From Ostreibacterium oceani (GTDB lineage Bacteria > Pseudomonadota > Gammaproteobacteria > Cardiobacteriales > Ostreibacteriaceae): a DNA stretch of 64,000 bases. Below, in pieces: positions 1 through 8,610 of the stretch; the stretch's first letter is position 1; each line of letters opens with the position of its first letter. A program made the position numbers and the translations under genes. The stretch covers positions 269,889 through 333,888 of the forward strand of contig NZ_WHNW01000001.1 of NCBI RefSeq assembly GCF_009362845.1. Reading direction: 5' to 3'. The notes under the pieces were generated by a model. It was given only the letters and a program-made list of their open reading frames with translations. It ran no database searches and was not told the DNA's origin.

Positions 1-272
1 CACTGCCTATCAACGGTCATACCAGGTACTTGGACGGGTAATCCAGCGGCCATCGCGGATAATCGCCCAATATTGTAATACTGAGTGCCCTCTGGCAGGG
101 CGCAGCCCATAATGACATCATCAATGGATTCGGCTTGTAAGCCACTACGCGACACCGCATGTGTAATGGCATGACCAAAAAGGCTGGGCGCGGTAATATG
201 TTGTAATCTGCCTTTGTAAGCGCGTCCCATCGGGGTTCGCGCATAAGCGACAATGTAGGCAGGTGATGACAT
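1..272 (-). CDS. Thiolase (acetyl-CoA acetyltransferase family), N-terminal part only
   Basis: Reading the minus strand from the ATG at 272 gives about 90 residues beginning MSSPAYIVAYARTPMGR, with the thiolase N-terminal features VAYARTPMG, a DDVIMGCALPEG-like segment and an NIGRLSAMAAGLP segment. The window ends at GMTVDRQ, just before where thiolases carry the catalytic cysteine (VDRQCSSG in the family), so the active site is outside. The start overlaps the stop of the upstream deacylase gene as TAATG, so the two are translationally coupled. In this operon a thiolase would cleave the beta-ketoacyl-CoA made by the CoA-transferase. Family assignment is firm; the exact substrate is inference. 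Confidence 0.85.
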   Translation of the reverse strand, partial: MSSPAYIVAYARTPMGRAYKGRLQHITAPSLFGHAITHAVSRSGLQAESIDDVIMGCALPEGTQYYNIGRLSAMAAGLPVQVPGMTVDRQ

Positions 273-1537
273 TATTGACTCCTTGGCGTTAAACCGCACC
301 AGTTTTCGATAAATCGTGCGTATACTTTGGTAATGTTGCGCAGAGACGCCAGTTCAACATATTCATCAAAGCCATGATAGCCTTGGCCTTTGGGACCATA
401 AACTAACGTTGGTGTTTGCTGATAAAGCCCATAAAAACGGGCGTCCGTTGTCGCAGTGATGGGGCCTTTTTTCAGTGAGTCATTAAAGACCAGCTGGTGT
501 GCTGCTGCGAGCACTTTTTCGGCATCAGTGTGTCGTGGCAAACGATAACCTTCGGCTAAAAAACCATGATAACTCAATTCTGGTTGGGCACGCCCTACCA
601 AGTCGTTGTCTTTTTCTAATTGCTGTAAGACCGCAGCAATTTCGGTTTGTCTTGCTGATAAGTCATCGCCTGGATACATTGCGATGCGCAGATTTAACAC
701 CGCCCATGAAGGCACCGAAGAGGTCCAGTCACCTGCGTTAAATTGTGCCACATTGAGGTTAATCGGATGCGAATGCTTGGCATAAGCTGCGTGGCTGTGT
801 TTTTGTGCATTCCATTTTTCTTCAAGCTGTCGATAAGCGGCAATGACTGGCAACATGGCCTCGATGGCATTGACACCAGCGGTTGCTTGCTCGGCATGAA
901 CAGGCAATCCTTTTAATTTAATCTGGAACCAAATGACGCCCAGTTGTTCTGTGACTAACACCTCATTAAATGGTTCACCAATAATCACCGCGTCGGCTTG
1001 ATAACCCGCGGCCAAACACGCTAATGCGCCATTACCAGTGCATTCTTCCTCGACAACGGATTGTAGGTAGACGGGTGCATCGGGTTGCATGCCTGCGGCA
1101 TGGATAGCCCGTAGCGCGTAAAGCGACGCCACTAAGCCTGCTTTCATATCAGAGCTGCCGCGCCCATATAATTTCCCTTGCTTTACTTCACCGCCATACG
1201 GATCGACCGACCAGCCGGCAAGCGGACCTTCAGGCACTACATCAATATGCCCATTAAAAATTAATGAGCGACCTTTTCCTGTTTGGTTGCCATAATGTCC
1301 AATACGATTAAACATACCGTCATAGGATACGGTCGCTGGTGAAAAGCCACGTAAGTGTGAAATGTTATTTAATTCAATGGGAAGTACATCGACTTGTTGG
1401 GCATCTTTTTGCATTGCCTCGTGCATCATTTTTTGTGCAGTCTCTTCGAGGCCACGCGTTGACTTTGTCGCCACCAAGCTTGATAAAAAGGTAGTTTGCG
1501 CTTCAAATAAATCATCAACCCATTGATCTAAATTCAT
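272..1537 (-). CDS. M20-family deacylase (ArgE/DapE-like, YodQ-type)
   Basis: 421 residues. The M20 metallopeptidase signature is visible: FNGHIDVVP (about residue 94; His and Asp metal ligands), GRGSSDMKAG (bridging Asp), VVEEECTGNGA (catalytic and ligand Glu), IGEP, and a C-terminal GYHGFDEYV with the last His ligand. Such enzymes hydrolyse N-acyl amino acids with two Zn ions in the cytoplasm. The start has a strong AGGAGG ribosome site. It follows the CoA-transferase B gene by 12 bases and overlaps the thiolase. The gene order matches Bacillus subtilis yodT-yodS-yodR-yodQ, where the deacylase is thought to act in catabolism of acetylated beta-lysine. Substrate here is inferred from order only; simple acetylornithine deacetylase activity is the alternative. 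Confidence 0.8.
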   Translation of the reverse strand: MNLDQWVDDLFEAQTTFLSSLVATKSTRGLEETAQKMMHEAMQKDAQQVDVLPIELNNISHLRGFSPATVSYDGMFNRIGHYGNQTGKGRSLIFNGHIDVVPEGPLAGWSVDPYGGEVKQGKLYGRGSSDMKAGLVASLYALRAIHAAGMQPDAPVYLQSVVEEECTGNGALACLAAGYQADAVIIGEPFNEVLVTEQLGVIWFQIKLKGLPVHAEQATAGVNAIEAMLPVIAAYRQLEEKWNAQKHSHAAYAKHSHPINLNVAQFNAGDWTSSVPSWAVLNLRIAMYPGDDLSARQTEIAAVLQQLEKDNDLVGRAQPELSYHGFLAEGYRLPRHTDAEKVLAAAHQLVFNDSLKKGPITATTDARFYGLYQQTPTLVYGPKGQGYHGFDEYVELASLRNITKVYARFIENWCGLTPRSQ

Positions 1538-1549
1538 TAAAACCTCCTA

Positions 1550-2200
1550 CTAGGTTAAATCAGGTGCCAATCGAAAGGGTGCTTCAGTGTTGGCTTTGAT
1601 TGCTTCAACGCAATAGCCAGCGAGCGTTTCACGTAATATCAATCCGTCTTTATCAATATCAAAAACCGCTTGCTCGGTGATAATGCGATTAACACAGCGG
1701 TGACTGGTTAGTGGAAAGGTGCAGTGTGACAAAATTTTGGCACGGCCTTGTTTGTCTTGGTGACGCATTAAGACGACGAGTTTTTTGGCACAGCTTGCAA
1801 TTTCAAGCGCCCCGCCCATGCCCGTTTTTTTTGCCCCAGGGACATGCCAATTCGCCAAATCGCCAAATTGTGAGACTTGGAATGCGCCCAAAAACGCCAA
1901 ATCGACATAGCCGCCGCGAATTAAACCAAAAGACAGGGCACTATCAACAAACGAGGCGCCTGGCACCACGTCGACATACGCCCCACCAGCATCCATACAA
2001 TAGGCATTCGCTTGTTCGTGGGGTAGCGCTTTACCAACACCAATTAGGCCATTCTCCGAAAGAATCATCGGTGTTTGCGCTGCCGCTAAGTGTTGGGTTA
2101 ACTGTTGCGGCAAGCCAATGCCTAAATTAACCAGCAAATCTTGCGTGACCTCTTGTGCCGCGCGATTTAAAATGACTTCATTAGCGTTTAATTGGCTCAT
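1550..2200 (-). CDS. CoA-transferase family I, subunit B
   Basis: 216 residues. It contains ILSENGLIGVG, the SENG motif that holds the catalytic glutamate of family I CoA-transferases (AtoA, ScoB, YodR), and a VDVVPGASFVDSALSFGLIRGG segment typical of the B subunit. It transfers CoA from an acyl-CoA donor to a short-chain 3-oxo acid. The start codon lies 20 bases inside the subunit A gene, in a different frame, with AGG just upstream, so A and B are translationally coupled as expected for a heteromer. Length equals the family norm (about 217). Confidence 0.87.
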   Translation of the reverse strand: MSQLNANEVILNRAAQEVTQDLLVNLGIGLPQQLTQHLAAAQTPMILSENGLIGVGKALPHEQANAYCMDAGGAYVDVVPGASFVDSALSFGLIRGGYVDLAFLGAFQVSQFGDLANWHVPGAKKTGMGGALEIASCAKKLVVLMRHQDKQGRAKILSHCTFPLTSHRCVNRIITEQAVFDIDKDGLILRETLAGYCVEAIKANTEAPFRLAPDLT

Positions 2201-2870
2201 AATCCTGACTCAGGTGATTGATTTTAGCCACGTGGTTGACCACCACGCCCGACATGTGTACTTGTGGTGGTGCTATCTGACCGATGCCAACCAGTGACTT
2301 GCACTCTAATAAGGTCAACTTTGCCGCCATTGCCATTAGCGGTGCAAAATTTACCCCAGCGGTATTAAACTGTGCATTGCCAAAGGTATCGGCTTTTTCA
2401 GCATGGATAAGCGCCACATCAGCAAAAATTGCCGGCTCAAACAAAACGGTTTCATCGCCTATCGTTATTTTTTCGCGCAATTGTTCATAATCGGTACCCA
2501 GTCCTATGGTGCTTAAAAATCCCTTAACACCAATACCTGCAGCACGAATTCTCTCAGCAAGAATACCCTGAGGTACGAGCTCAACGGCTAACTGATTCGA
2601 CTCGGCTAACTCCATCGCCAATGGATTTAGCCCGATATGGGTTGCGATGAGTTTTTTGACGCGGCCTTTGGCAATGAGTTTATCAATTCCGATGCTGGTT
2701 TCATTGGCATCGTTTTTAATCAGCGTGAGCTGGCTTTGTCCTTGATTGAGTAATTCATCAATTAACGTAAACGGCGTGCCTGATGAGCCAAACCCACTGA
2801 CCATTATCGTCGCCCCATTAGGAATTTGTTCCACCATCGTCGACAGTGCCGTTGTTTTATCCATCATCAT
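2181..2870 (-). CDS. CoA-transferase family I, subunit A
   Basis: 229 residues, the usual length for AtoD/ScoA/YodS-type subunits. The N-terminal glycine-rich loop VSGFGSSGTPFTLIDEL (about residues 23-40) is the oxyanion-forming GxGxxGTP region, followed by the conserved LIKNDANE-type and TIGLG segments. It forms the active transferase with the B subunit encoded immediately downstream. Three consecutive ATG codons occur at the start; none has a clear Shine-Dalgarno, so translation may be coupled to the aminotransferase gene ending 20 bases upstream. Confidence 0.86.
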   Translation of the reverse strand: MMMDKTTALSTMVEQIPNGATIMVSGFGSSGTPFTLIDELLNQGQSQLTLIKNDANETSIGIDKLIAKGRVKKLIATHIGLNPLAMELAESNQLAVELVPQGILAERIRAAGIGVKGFLSTIGLGTDYEQLREKITIGDETVLFEPAIFADVALIHAEKADTFGNAQFNTAGVNFAPLMAMAAKLTLLECKSLVGIGQIAPPQVHMSGVVVNHVAKINHLSQDYEPIKR

Positions 2871-2890
2871 GTTTTATTGTTTATTTTGGG

Positions 2891-4258
2891 TTATTTTGGG
2901 TTATTTTGTGCTATTTTCTGATAATGTGTGTCAAAAGTCGTCAGCGCTTTCGTCAGCAAGCCCAATAGCTCATCGCACTGTGCGTGTGTAATAATTAATG
3001 GTGGGGCAATTAAAATATGATCGCCTGCAATGCCATTGAGGCTTTTACGGGGATAAACCAACAGCCCCTCATCGTAAGCCATATCAGTAATTGTCTGGCT
3101 AACTTTCCAGTCATTTGGAAGCGGTGTTTTGCTGGCTTTGTCTGCGAATTCGATGGCAAGCAATAATCCGCGCCCGCGCACATCACCAATCCAATCAAAG
3201 CGTTCGCTTAATTGCTGTAATTGTGCCAACAAGTATTCACCTTGCTTGGCAGCATTTTCTACTAAGCCTTCATTATCGATAACATCGAGCACCGCACAGC
3301 CTGCTGCACAGGCGAGTGGGTTGCCTGCATAGGTAAATCCATGCATAAAGCCACCGTTTGAAAGCACAGTCTCGACCATTTCGTCTTTGGCAACAATGGC
3401 GGCGAGTGGGGCATAGCCAGCGCCCAGTCCTTTGGCAAGACAAATCACGTCGGCATCGATTTGCCAATAGTCAGCCGCCAACCAGCGGCCCGTGCGTCCA
3501 ACGCCACATAGGACTTCGTCTAGTATCAAAGGAATGCCGTACTGTTTACATATCGCTTGAATGCGTGGGAAATAACTGTTATGAGGGACTTCGGCGCCTG
3601 TACTCGCCCCCCCAATGGGTTCAACAACGAAACCTGCAATGCGATGCGCACCGATGGCTAATATGTTGGTCTCTAGTTCGTTTGCACACGCAATTGCGTG
3701 TGATTCGGCCGTGTGCCCCTCTGGAATGCGGTACTGCGTTGGTGATGGGATTTTTGGGTAAAGCTGATACGTGCCTTCAAAAGGTTTTTGCAGTGGCTGA
3801 TAGCCCGTCAAACTCAACGCGCCCAATGTAGAGCCATGATAAGACGGCAAACGACTAATGAAAATCGTGCGCTCGTGTTCACCACGGTGAAAGTGGTATT
3901 GACGTACCAATTTCATCGCCGATTCAACCGCCTCAGAACCGCCTGATACAAAAAACACACGATCAAGCCCTGGCGGCATATGCGCCACAATTTTATAGCC
4001 TAAATCAATCGCTGGTTGGTTTTCAAACTGGGTGCGGTAGCTAAACTGGAGCTGGTCAATTTGTTCATGCATTGCAGCAAGTACCGCTGGATGCGAATGC
4101 CCCACTTGAACGACTGCTGCACCGCTACAACCATCTAAATAACGCTTACCATCGTTTGCGGTAATGTATATGCCATTCGCGTGAGCAGCGATGGGCTTAT
4201 GCCCATGGCTAATATAAAACGTTGGTGATTTTTGAGTTGTATTTTTTAACGCATTCAT
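2891..4258 (-). CDS. Class III pyridoxal-phosphate aminotransferase (YodT-like)
   Basis: 455 residues with the class III fold markers: GCSGAAVVQVGHSHP near residue 44, FVSGGSEAVESAMKL (phosphate-binding), LILDEVLCGVGRTG (Asp that pairs with the PLP ring nitrogen) and CLAKGLGAGYAPLAA (the Schiff-base lysine). Members transfer an amino group from an omega- or beta-amino acid to pyruvate or 2-oxoglutarate. It is the first gene of the five-gene operon and lies about 37 bases downstream of a strong predicted transcription start. The order aminotransferase, CoA-transferase A, B, deacylase equals Bacillus yodT-S-R-Q. Substrate is not determinable from sequence alone. Confidence 0.85.
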   Translation of the reverse strand: MNALKNTTQKSPTFYISHGHKPIAAHANGIYITANDGKRYLDGCSGAAVVQVGHSHPAVLAAMHEQIDQLQFSYRTQFENQPAIDLGYKIVAHMPPGLDRVFFVSGGSEAVESAMKLVRQYHFHRGEHERTIFISRLPSYHGSTLGALSLTGYQPLQKPFEGTYQLYPKIPSPTQYRIPEGHTAESHAIACANELETNILAIGAHRIAGFVVEPIGGASTGAEVPHNSYFPRIQAICKQYGIPLILDEVLCGVGRTGRWLAADYWQIDADVICLAKGLGAGYAPLAAIVAKDEMVETVLSNGGFMHGFTYAGNPLACAAGCAVLDVIDNEGLVENAAKQGEYLLAQLQQLSERFDWIGDVRGRGLLLAIEFADKASKTPLPNDWKVSQTITDMAYDEGLLVYPRKSLNGIAGDHILIAPPLIITHAQCDELLGLLTKALTTFDTHYQKIAQNNPK

Positions 4259-4301
4259 TTGTCTATCGTGTGTCAGTTAACCCATAACAGGCATTATCCA
4301 C

Positions 4302-4331
4302 ACTATAGCAACAACCCATATATTATGTCAA
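4302..4331 (-). promoter_or_regulatory. Sigma70 promoter of the aminotransferase/CoA-transferase operon
   Basis: On the minus strand TTGACA (4331-4326) and TATAGT (4307-4302) are separated by 18 bases, giving a start near 4295 and a leader of about 37 bases before the ATG at 4258. The -35 is embedded in an AT-rich partial dyad (ATACACTAT / ATAATATATG) that could be a LysR-type site. The match to consensus is direct; regulation is inference. Confidence 0.7.
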
Positions 4332-4344
4332 TAGTGTATATAAA

Positions 4345-4630
4345 AACTATTTAATATGTATTTGGGTCATAATCTAAAATCGCGAAAAATTGACCCACAG
4401 ACTGACTACCATGATTATAGGGAGTGGTAAGATCGGATAGAAGCAGATGAATAAAGAATCAGCCATGGTGATTGCTTTCTTCATAATACCTTTTGGAAGG
4501 AAAATGAAGGCGCTGCTTGAGCTCAAGACAAATTGAGTTTGCTCTAAATTACGCTTTTTAAGGAGTCAATACCCATTTTTCTGTCTGCTTGATATCACTT
4601 GATTTCGTGTTTGTTAGTGTTTGTCAGCGG
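4345..4630. other. Intergenic region, no gene seen
   Basis: Between the catabolic operon promoter and the LysR gene. It has stop codons in all frames and no hairpin with a T-run, tRNA-like fold or recognisable element. It contains the 3' untranslated side of the LysR gene, so a regulator-to-operon gap is the simplest reading. Confidence 0.5.
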
Positions 4631-5572
4631 TTAAATTTCACTATGAAACAACAACGCTGGTGACAGTGTAGAAGGCAGTGTTATTTTGCGCGCGGTAAGG
4701 CTTTTTTCAATGCTGTGTAGCAATTGATTAATATCATGGTTGTCTAGCCAGTCTAGGCGGCAAATCAGATGAATATCCAGCGGCATTAAGGGTGTTAGCG
4801 GAATAATACTAACTTTGGATAAGTCGCTCATATCGCTTGCCGTAAGTAGATTAAGCACTGCAATCCCTAGCCCTTGTTCGACCAGCCCAACAATTGCCCC
4901 GACATTGGCAATGATTTTGGCTTGTTTGAATAAATCGGGGTCAATTTTGTCGACCCAAACGCCAGCTATTTCTAGTTTGCTAGGAAAAATGACTTGTGTT
5001 TTGATGATGTCGTTGATTGATAAGGTTGTCCGACTGGCTAACGGGTGATTATTGTTAACCACACAAACCAACGGTGTTTGCATAATAGGAAAATGATGGA
5101 CTGCCGGCGTAATTTCAGTGAGCCGCGCGACCAACGCCATATCGAGGTTGCCCGCATTGACATCTTCGCATAATGCTTGGCTAGAGCGAATATCCAAGCG
5201 GATGCTGCAATCGGGTTGGACCTGTCGATAATGCTGGATAATCTCTGGCGCAAAACGCAGAGAAAGCCCCGTAGGGACACCAAACCGCAGTTCTTTGATG
5301 CCTTGCTTAATGGTTGAAATACTTTCATCAAAGACAGACAGTGCTGCAATTAATTTATCGAGCTCGGTAAGGAATTTGTGCCCTTCTTGTGTCAGCAGCA
5401 ATTGTTTTTTTTGTCGATAAAATAGTTTAAAATCTAAGTGCTTTTCGAGCATTTGAATGGCTCGGCTCACGGCGGATTGATTCATATCAAAATGCTGTGC
5501 GGCCTTATTCATCGACCCTTCTTTGATGATTTCTTTGAAAATAAGTAGTTGGTTGAGCGTGTATTTTTTCAT
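4631..5572 (-). CDS. LysR-family transcriptional regulator
   Basis: 313 residues, standard length. The N-terminal winged helix-turn-helix (residues 1-60) begins MKKYTLNQLLIFKEI and contains MNKAAQHFDMNQSAVSRAIQ as the helix-turn-helix. Residues 90-300 form the periplasmic-binding-protein-like effector domain (RFGVPTGLSL, MALVARLTE, GLGIAVLNLL). It is encoded on the same strand as, and upstream of, the catabolic operon and is the obvious candidate regulator. A 6-bp inverted repeat (5574-5588) lies immediately before its start codon, in place of a ribosome site, and could be used for autoregulation. Confidence 0.88.
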   Translation of the reverse strand: MKKYTLNQLLIFKEIIKEGSMNKAAQHFDMNQSAVSRAIQMLEKHLDFKLFYRQKKQLLLTQEGHKFLTELDKLIAALSVFDESISTIKQGIKELRFGVPTGLSLRFAPEIIQHYRQVQPDCSIRLDIRSSQALCEDVNAGNLDMALVARLTEITPAVHHFPIMQTPLVCVVNNNHPLASRTTLSINDIIKTQVIFPSKLEIAGVWVDKIDPDLFKQAKIIANVGAIVGLVEQGLGIAVLNLLTASDMSDLSKVSIIPLTPLMPLDIHLICRLDWLDNHDINQLLHSIEKSLTARKITLPSTLSPALLFHSEI

Positions 5573-5573
5573 T

Positions 5574-5588
5574 ATGCTATTTTAGCAT
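5574..5588. promoter_or_regulatory. Small inverted repeat at the LysR start codon
   Basis: ATGCTA-TTT-TAGCAT lies two bases upstream of the LysR ATG (5572). A dyad so close to the start could be an operator or a translational hairpin. Only the symmetry is seen; function is a guess. Confidence 0.3.
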
Positions 5589-5658
5589 CAAAACGCCTAA
5601 AAAGTGTATTATTTACATCAGGCATTATGTTTGCTGCGGGTATTTATTGCGCGGCTTT

Positions 5659-5702
5659 ATTGGGTGATTTTATTGGGTGATTTTATTGGGTGATTTTATT
5701 GG
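5659..5702. repeat. 13-bp tandem repeat, three and a half copies
   Basis: The unit ATTGGGTGATTTT is repeated three times exactly (5659-5697) and then begins a fourth time (ATTGG). It sits in the gap between the LysR gene and the end of the metal-transport operon. It is one of several short exact tandem duplications in intergenic gaps of this window. Confidence 0.9.
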
Positions 5703-5733
5703 ACGGCTATTAGATGGCTGCTATACGGCTTCA

Positions 5734-6606
5734 TCAGTTTGTCGTCACGTGTTTTTGCATCAATCGGTTGAGGGGCTTGGTAAGGCGTTGAGTGAATAAA
5801 AACACCCCACCCAAAACAACGGTGATGCATCCTGCGATAGATAAATCAGCAGCATACGCAAGCCAATAACCTGAAATGGAAGCAATAATTGCAATAAAAC
5901 TCGCGACAATCAATAGGTGAGACAGCCGATGGGTGATTAAATAAGCCGTCGCTGCGGGTACAATAACAAAGGCAATAACCAAAACGGCGCCTACTGCGTC
6001 AAAGGCACCGACGGTTGTTAGCGACGTGACCGCCATCAAGCCATAATGGATTATCTGAGGAGACAACCCCAGTGTCAGCGCGAAACTTGCATCAATCGTG
6101 GTTAGTTTGAGTGCGTTATAAAACAAACCAAGCAACAGCAAATTAATCAACAATATCGTGCCCATGACCCAGATGGCTTTGGGCCCTAAATCTACGCCAT
6201 TTATATACCAGCGATTAAATGGCGCAAAAGTCATTTCACCGACCAAAACCGCATCGATATCCAAGTGAACCGTCTCGGCATAGCGACTAATCAACACTAC
6301 CCCTAAGCTAAACAGCGCAGGGAAGACTAACCCAATCGCTGCATCGGCTTTGACCAACTCGCTTTGTCTTAACCATTCGATTAAGACCACTGCCAATAGC
6401 CCGCTGGCGGTTGCTGTGATCATTAATAAAGGTGAGCCCAAATCCTGATGCAGGAAAAAGCCGATCACAATACCAGGCAAAATCGCGTGTGATATGGCAT
6501 CCGATATCATCGCCATTTTTCTGAGCACCAAAAAACAACCTGGGATGACACAGGCTAAGGCGACCAAAATGGCTAATAACTGAATTTCGATCTGTGCAGC
6601 GGTCAT
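5734..6606 (-). CDS. mntD: Metal ABC transporter permease (ABC-3 family, MntD/TroD-like)
   Basis: 290 residues, highly hydrophobic with about eight or nine membrane segments. ABC-3 family landmarks are MAMISDAISHAILPGIVIGFF near the N-terminus and VGAFDAVGAVLVIAFVIVPAATAYL in the second half. Last gene of a four-gene importer operon; its start overlaps the stop of the preceding permease by four bases (ATGA). With the other permease it forms the inner-membrane channel. The manganese assignment comes from the adjacent MntR gene, not from the permease itself; zinc or iron cannot be excluded. Confidence 0.78.
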   Translation of the reverse strand: MTAAQIEIQLLAILVALACVIPGCFLVLRKMAMISDAISHAILPGIVIGFFLHQDLGSPLLMITATASGLLAVVLIEWLRQSELVKADAAIGLVFPALFSLGVVLISRYAETVHLDIDAVLVGEMTFAPFNRWYINGVDLGPKAIWVMGTILLINLLLLGLFYNALKLTTIDASFALTLGLSPQIIHYGLMAVTSLTTVGAFDAVGAVLVIAFVIVPAATAYLITHRLSHLLIVASFIAIIASISGYWLAYAADLSIAGCITVVLGGVFLFTQRLTKPLNRLMQKHVTTN

Positions 6607-7739
6607 GACTGATGGTTTCCTATGATTAGCGGTTTTGGTGCTGCACAGTTAGCTTGTTCGGCATTTATCCATTCGTCAATGATTGATTTTCCGTAGGCGG
6701 TGAGCTGCCAGCCGTCTGCTTGTTGGGCGATGGCGCCTGTTTTTTCTAGGTGCTGGTAGGTGCTTTTAGAAAAATGTTGGATAAATACGCTGGTAGCGGG
6801 TTGGTTAGGTTGCATTTGCTGATAAAGGGTAAATAATAATTGTGAGGCGAGAATTTGCCGTTGGTTTTTTCGCCGTTGCCAATACCTTGCCGCGATACCA
6901 CGGTTAGGAGCGATAATAAACGTGATTAGCGCAAAAAGCGTTGCCACGAGTACAATGGCAGGCCCCGTTGGTGTGTTATCGATGGTGACACTAAATGCAA
7001 CGCCCAAAATACCGGCTAATCCACCAAAAACGGCGCTTAGCATTACCATGGTGCCCAATCGGTTCGTCCACTGTCTAGCGGTTGCTGCTGGGGCAATTAG
7101 CATCGCACTCATCAGTACAACGCCAACACTCTGTAAACCAATGACAATTGCAATGACGGTTAAACTGGTCAGCAGTAGGCGTAACCAATGACTATGAAAC
7201 CCCAATGTTTGGGCATAATCGGGGTCAAACACGACGAGTTTAGCTTCTTTCCAAATCAGCAATAAAACCAATATCGCTAAGCCACACCACAGTGCCATAA
7301 ACAGGACATCCTGCGCCAGCAGCGTAGCAGCCTGACCAAACAAATAACGCTCAAGCCCAGACTGTCCTGCGTTGCCCTGTTTTTGTACCAAAGATAGCAA
7401 GACAATGCCCAAACCAAAAAACACCGACAGCGCAATACCGAGCGCGGCATCAGTTTTTAATCGGCGGGTTTGCACAATAGAAAGTATCCATAAGCTTGCT
7501 ACCACACCGCTTGCCAGTGCGCCGACGAACAGGATATTCGCTGATTTGTCGCCTGTTATGATAAACGCAAGGACAATGCCGGGGAGCGCCGCATGCGAAA
7601 TCGCATCGCCCAACAGGCTTTCACTTTTGAGCAGGGTAAAACACCCCAGCGCACCGCTCAGTAACCCCATCATCAGCACACCCAAGAGGATGACCCGCAG
7701 GCTATAGTCGGTCAATAATAAAAATAGGGCCTCGAGCAT
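6603..7739 (-). CDS. mntC: Metal ABC transporter permease with C-terminal cytoplasmic extension (MntC/TroC-like)
   Basis: 378 residues: an ABC-3 permease core (residues 1-285, with LGDAISHAALPGIVLAF and LQSVGVVLMSAMLIAPAATA) followed by about 90 soluble residues. The tail (QILASQLLFTLYQQM, then YQHLEKTGAIAQQADGWQLTAYGKSIIDEW) looks like a winged helix-turn-helix of the DtxR type, with the helix-loop-wing pattern ending in a LTxxGK-like wing. Some Mn/Fe transporters (Bacillus MntC, Treponema TroC) also carry a C-terminal extension on one permease. Its function is unknown; it might sense metal or contact the ATPase. Pairs with the smaller permease encoded next. Confidence 0.78.
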   Translation of the reverse strand: MLEALFLLLTDYSLRVILLGVLMMGLLSGALGCFTLLKSESLLGDAISHAALPGIVLAFIITGDKSANILFVGALASGVVASLWILSIVQTRRLKTDAALGIALSVFFGLGIVLLSLVQKQGNAGQSGLERYLFGQAATLLAQDVLFMALWCGLAILVLLLIWKEAKLVVFDPDYAQTLGFHSHWLRLLLTSLTVIAIVIGLQSVGVVLMSAMLIAPAATARQWTNRLGTMVMLSAVFGGLAGILGVAFSVTIDNTPTGPAIVLVATLFALITFIIAPNRGIAARYWQRRKNQRQILASQLLFTLYQQMQPNQPATSVFIQHFSKSTYQHLEKTGAIAQQADGWQLTAYGKSIIDEWINAEQANCAAPKPLIIGNHQS

Positions 7740-7764
7740 GCGTTAACCCGTTAATACGATTGGA

Positions 7765-8595
7765 TTATACGTTGTCACACTGAGCGCCAGTTGAAGCAAA
7801 CACCGCTGAAAAGCCGCGCGCTGTAACATGAGGGCTTGCATAAGTTTGGTGGATATTTTCATCTGTAAATACGGCATCAACTGGACCACAGGCAATGCAT
7901 TGCACATTCAGCAGCGTTACCCAATTAAAATAATGCGGCACCGTCTGTAAATCATGGTGCACAACAATGACGGTTTTGCCTGCATCTGTCCATTGTTGCA
8001 AATTAGCCATCATGGTTTTTTCCGTCACCGCGTCAACGCCTTGAAAAGGCTCGTCTAGTAAATAAATTTGTGCGTCTTGAACAATAGCGCGGGCTAACAG
8101 GACGCGCTGCTGCTGCCCACCCGATAGCTGGCCGATAGGGCGCATCGATAACCCTGTCATATCAACGGCTGCGAGCGCGTCCATGGCTTGTTTTTTTGCT
8201 TTGCTATCTGGTCGCTTAAACCAACCAAGTTTCCCATAGGTGCCCATCATAACCACATCAAGCACGGTGGTAGGGAAATCCCAATCAATGCTCCCTTTTT
8301 GTGGAATATAAGCAACCTGTTGGCGTTGCCGTTGATACGGTTGGTTCAAAAAATGCACTTGGCCACACAACGGTTTAACCAGCCCGAGCAGTGACTTAAT
8401 CAAGGTAGTCTTACCCGCGCCATTAGGCCCAACAACACCCATTAAAACACCGCACGGAATGGAGAGGTGAATATCCCAGAGCACGGGTGTGTCGCCATAA
8501 GCAACCGTCAAATTGGTCACGCGAATGGCGGGCGCTGGGTGCGTCTCTGAGATCATTTCTGAGGTCGTTTCTGAGATGTTTTTATTTGCTGTCAT
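7765..8595 (-). CDS. mntB: Metal ABC transporter ATP-binding protein (MntB-like)
   Basis: 276 residues. Walker A is GPNGAGKTT (about residues 56-64), the Q-loop is in YIPQKGSIDWDFP, the signature is LSGGQQQRVLLARA, Walker B is IYLLDEPFQGVD and the switch His lies in VIVVHHDLQTV. The QKGSIDWDFPTTV segment is typical of the Mn/Zn/Fe chelate (cluster 9) importer ATPases. The N-terminal 25 residues carry an ISETTSEMISE duplication that has no counterpart in the domain core. It powers the two permeases encoded downstream. Confidence 0.85.
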   Translation of the reverse strand: MTANKNISETTSEMISETHPAPAIRVTNLTVAYGDTPVLWDIHLSIPCGVLMGVVGPNGAGKTTLIKSLLGLVKPLCGQVHFLNQPYQRQRQQVAYIPQKGSIDWDFPTTVLDVVMMGTYGKLGWFKRPDSKAKKQAMDALAAVDMTGLSMRPIGQLSGGQQQRVLLARAIVQDAQIYLLDEPFQGVDAVTEKTMMANLQQWTDAGKTVIVVHHDLQTVPHYFNWVTLLNVQCIACGPVDAVFTDENIHQTYASPHVTARGFSAVFASTGAQCDNV

Positions 8596-8610
8596 TTGGT
8601 TAGCGTTACC

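Noticed and set aside
1711-2130. Plus-strand open frame of 139 codons opposite the CoA-transferase B gene
   Set aside because: It is the antisense of a well-conserved gene, has no recognisable domain and is rich in Arg, His and Pro, as expected for a shadow frame.
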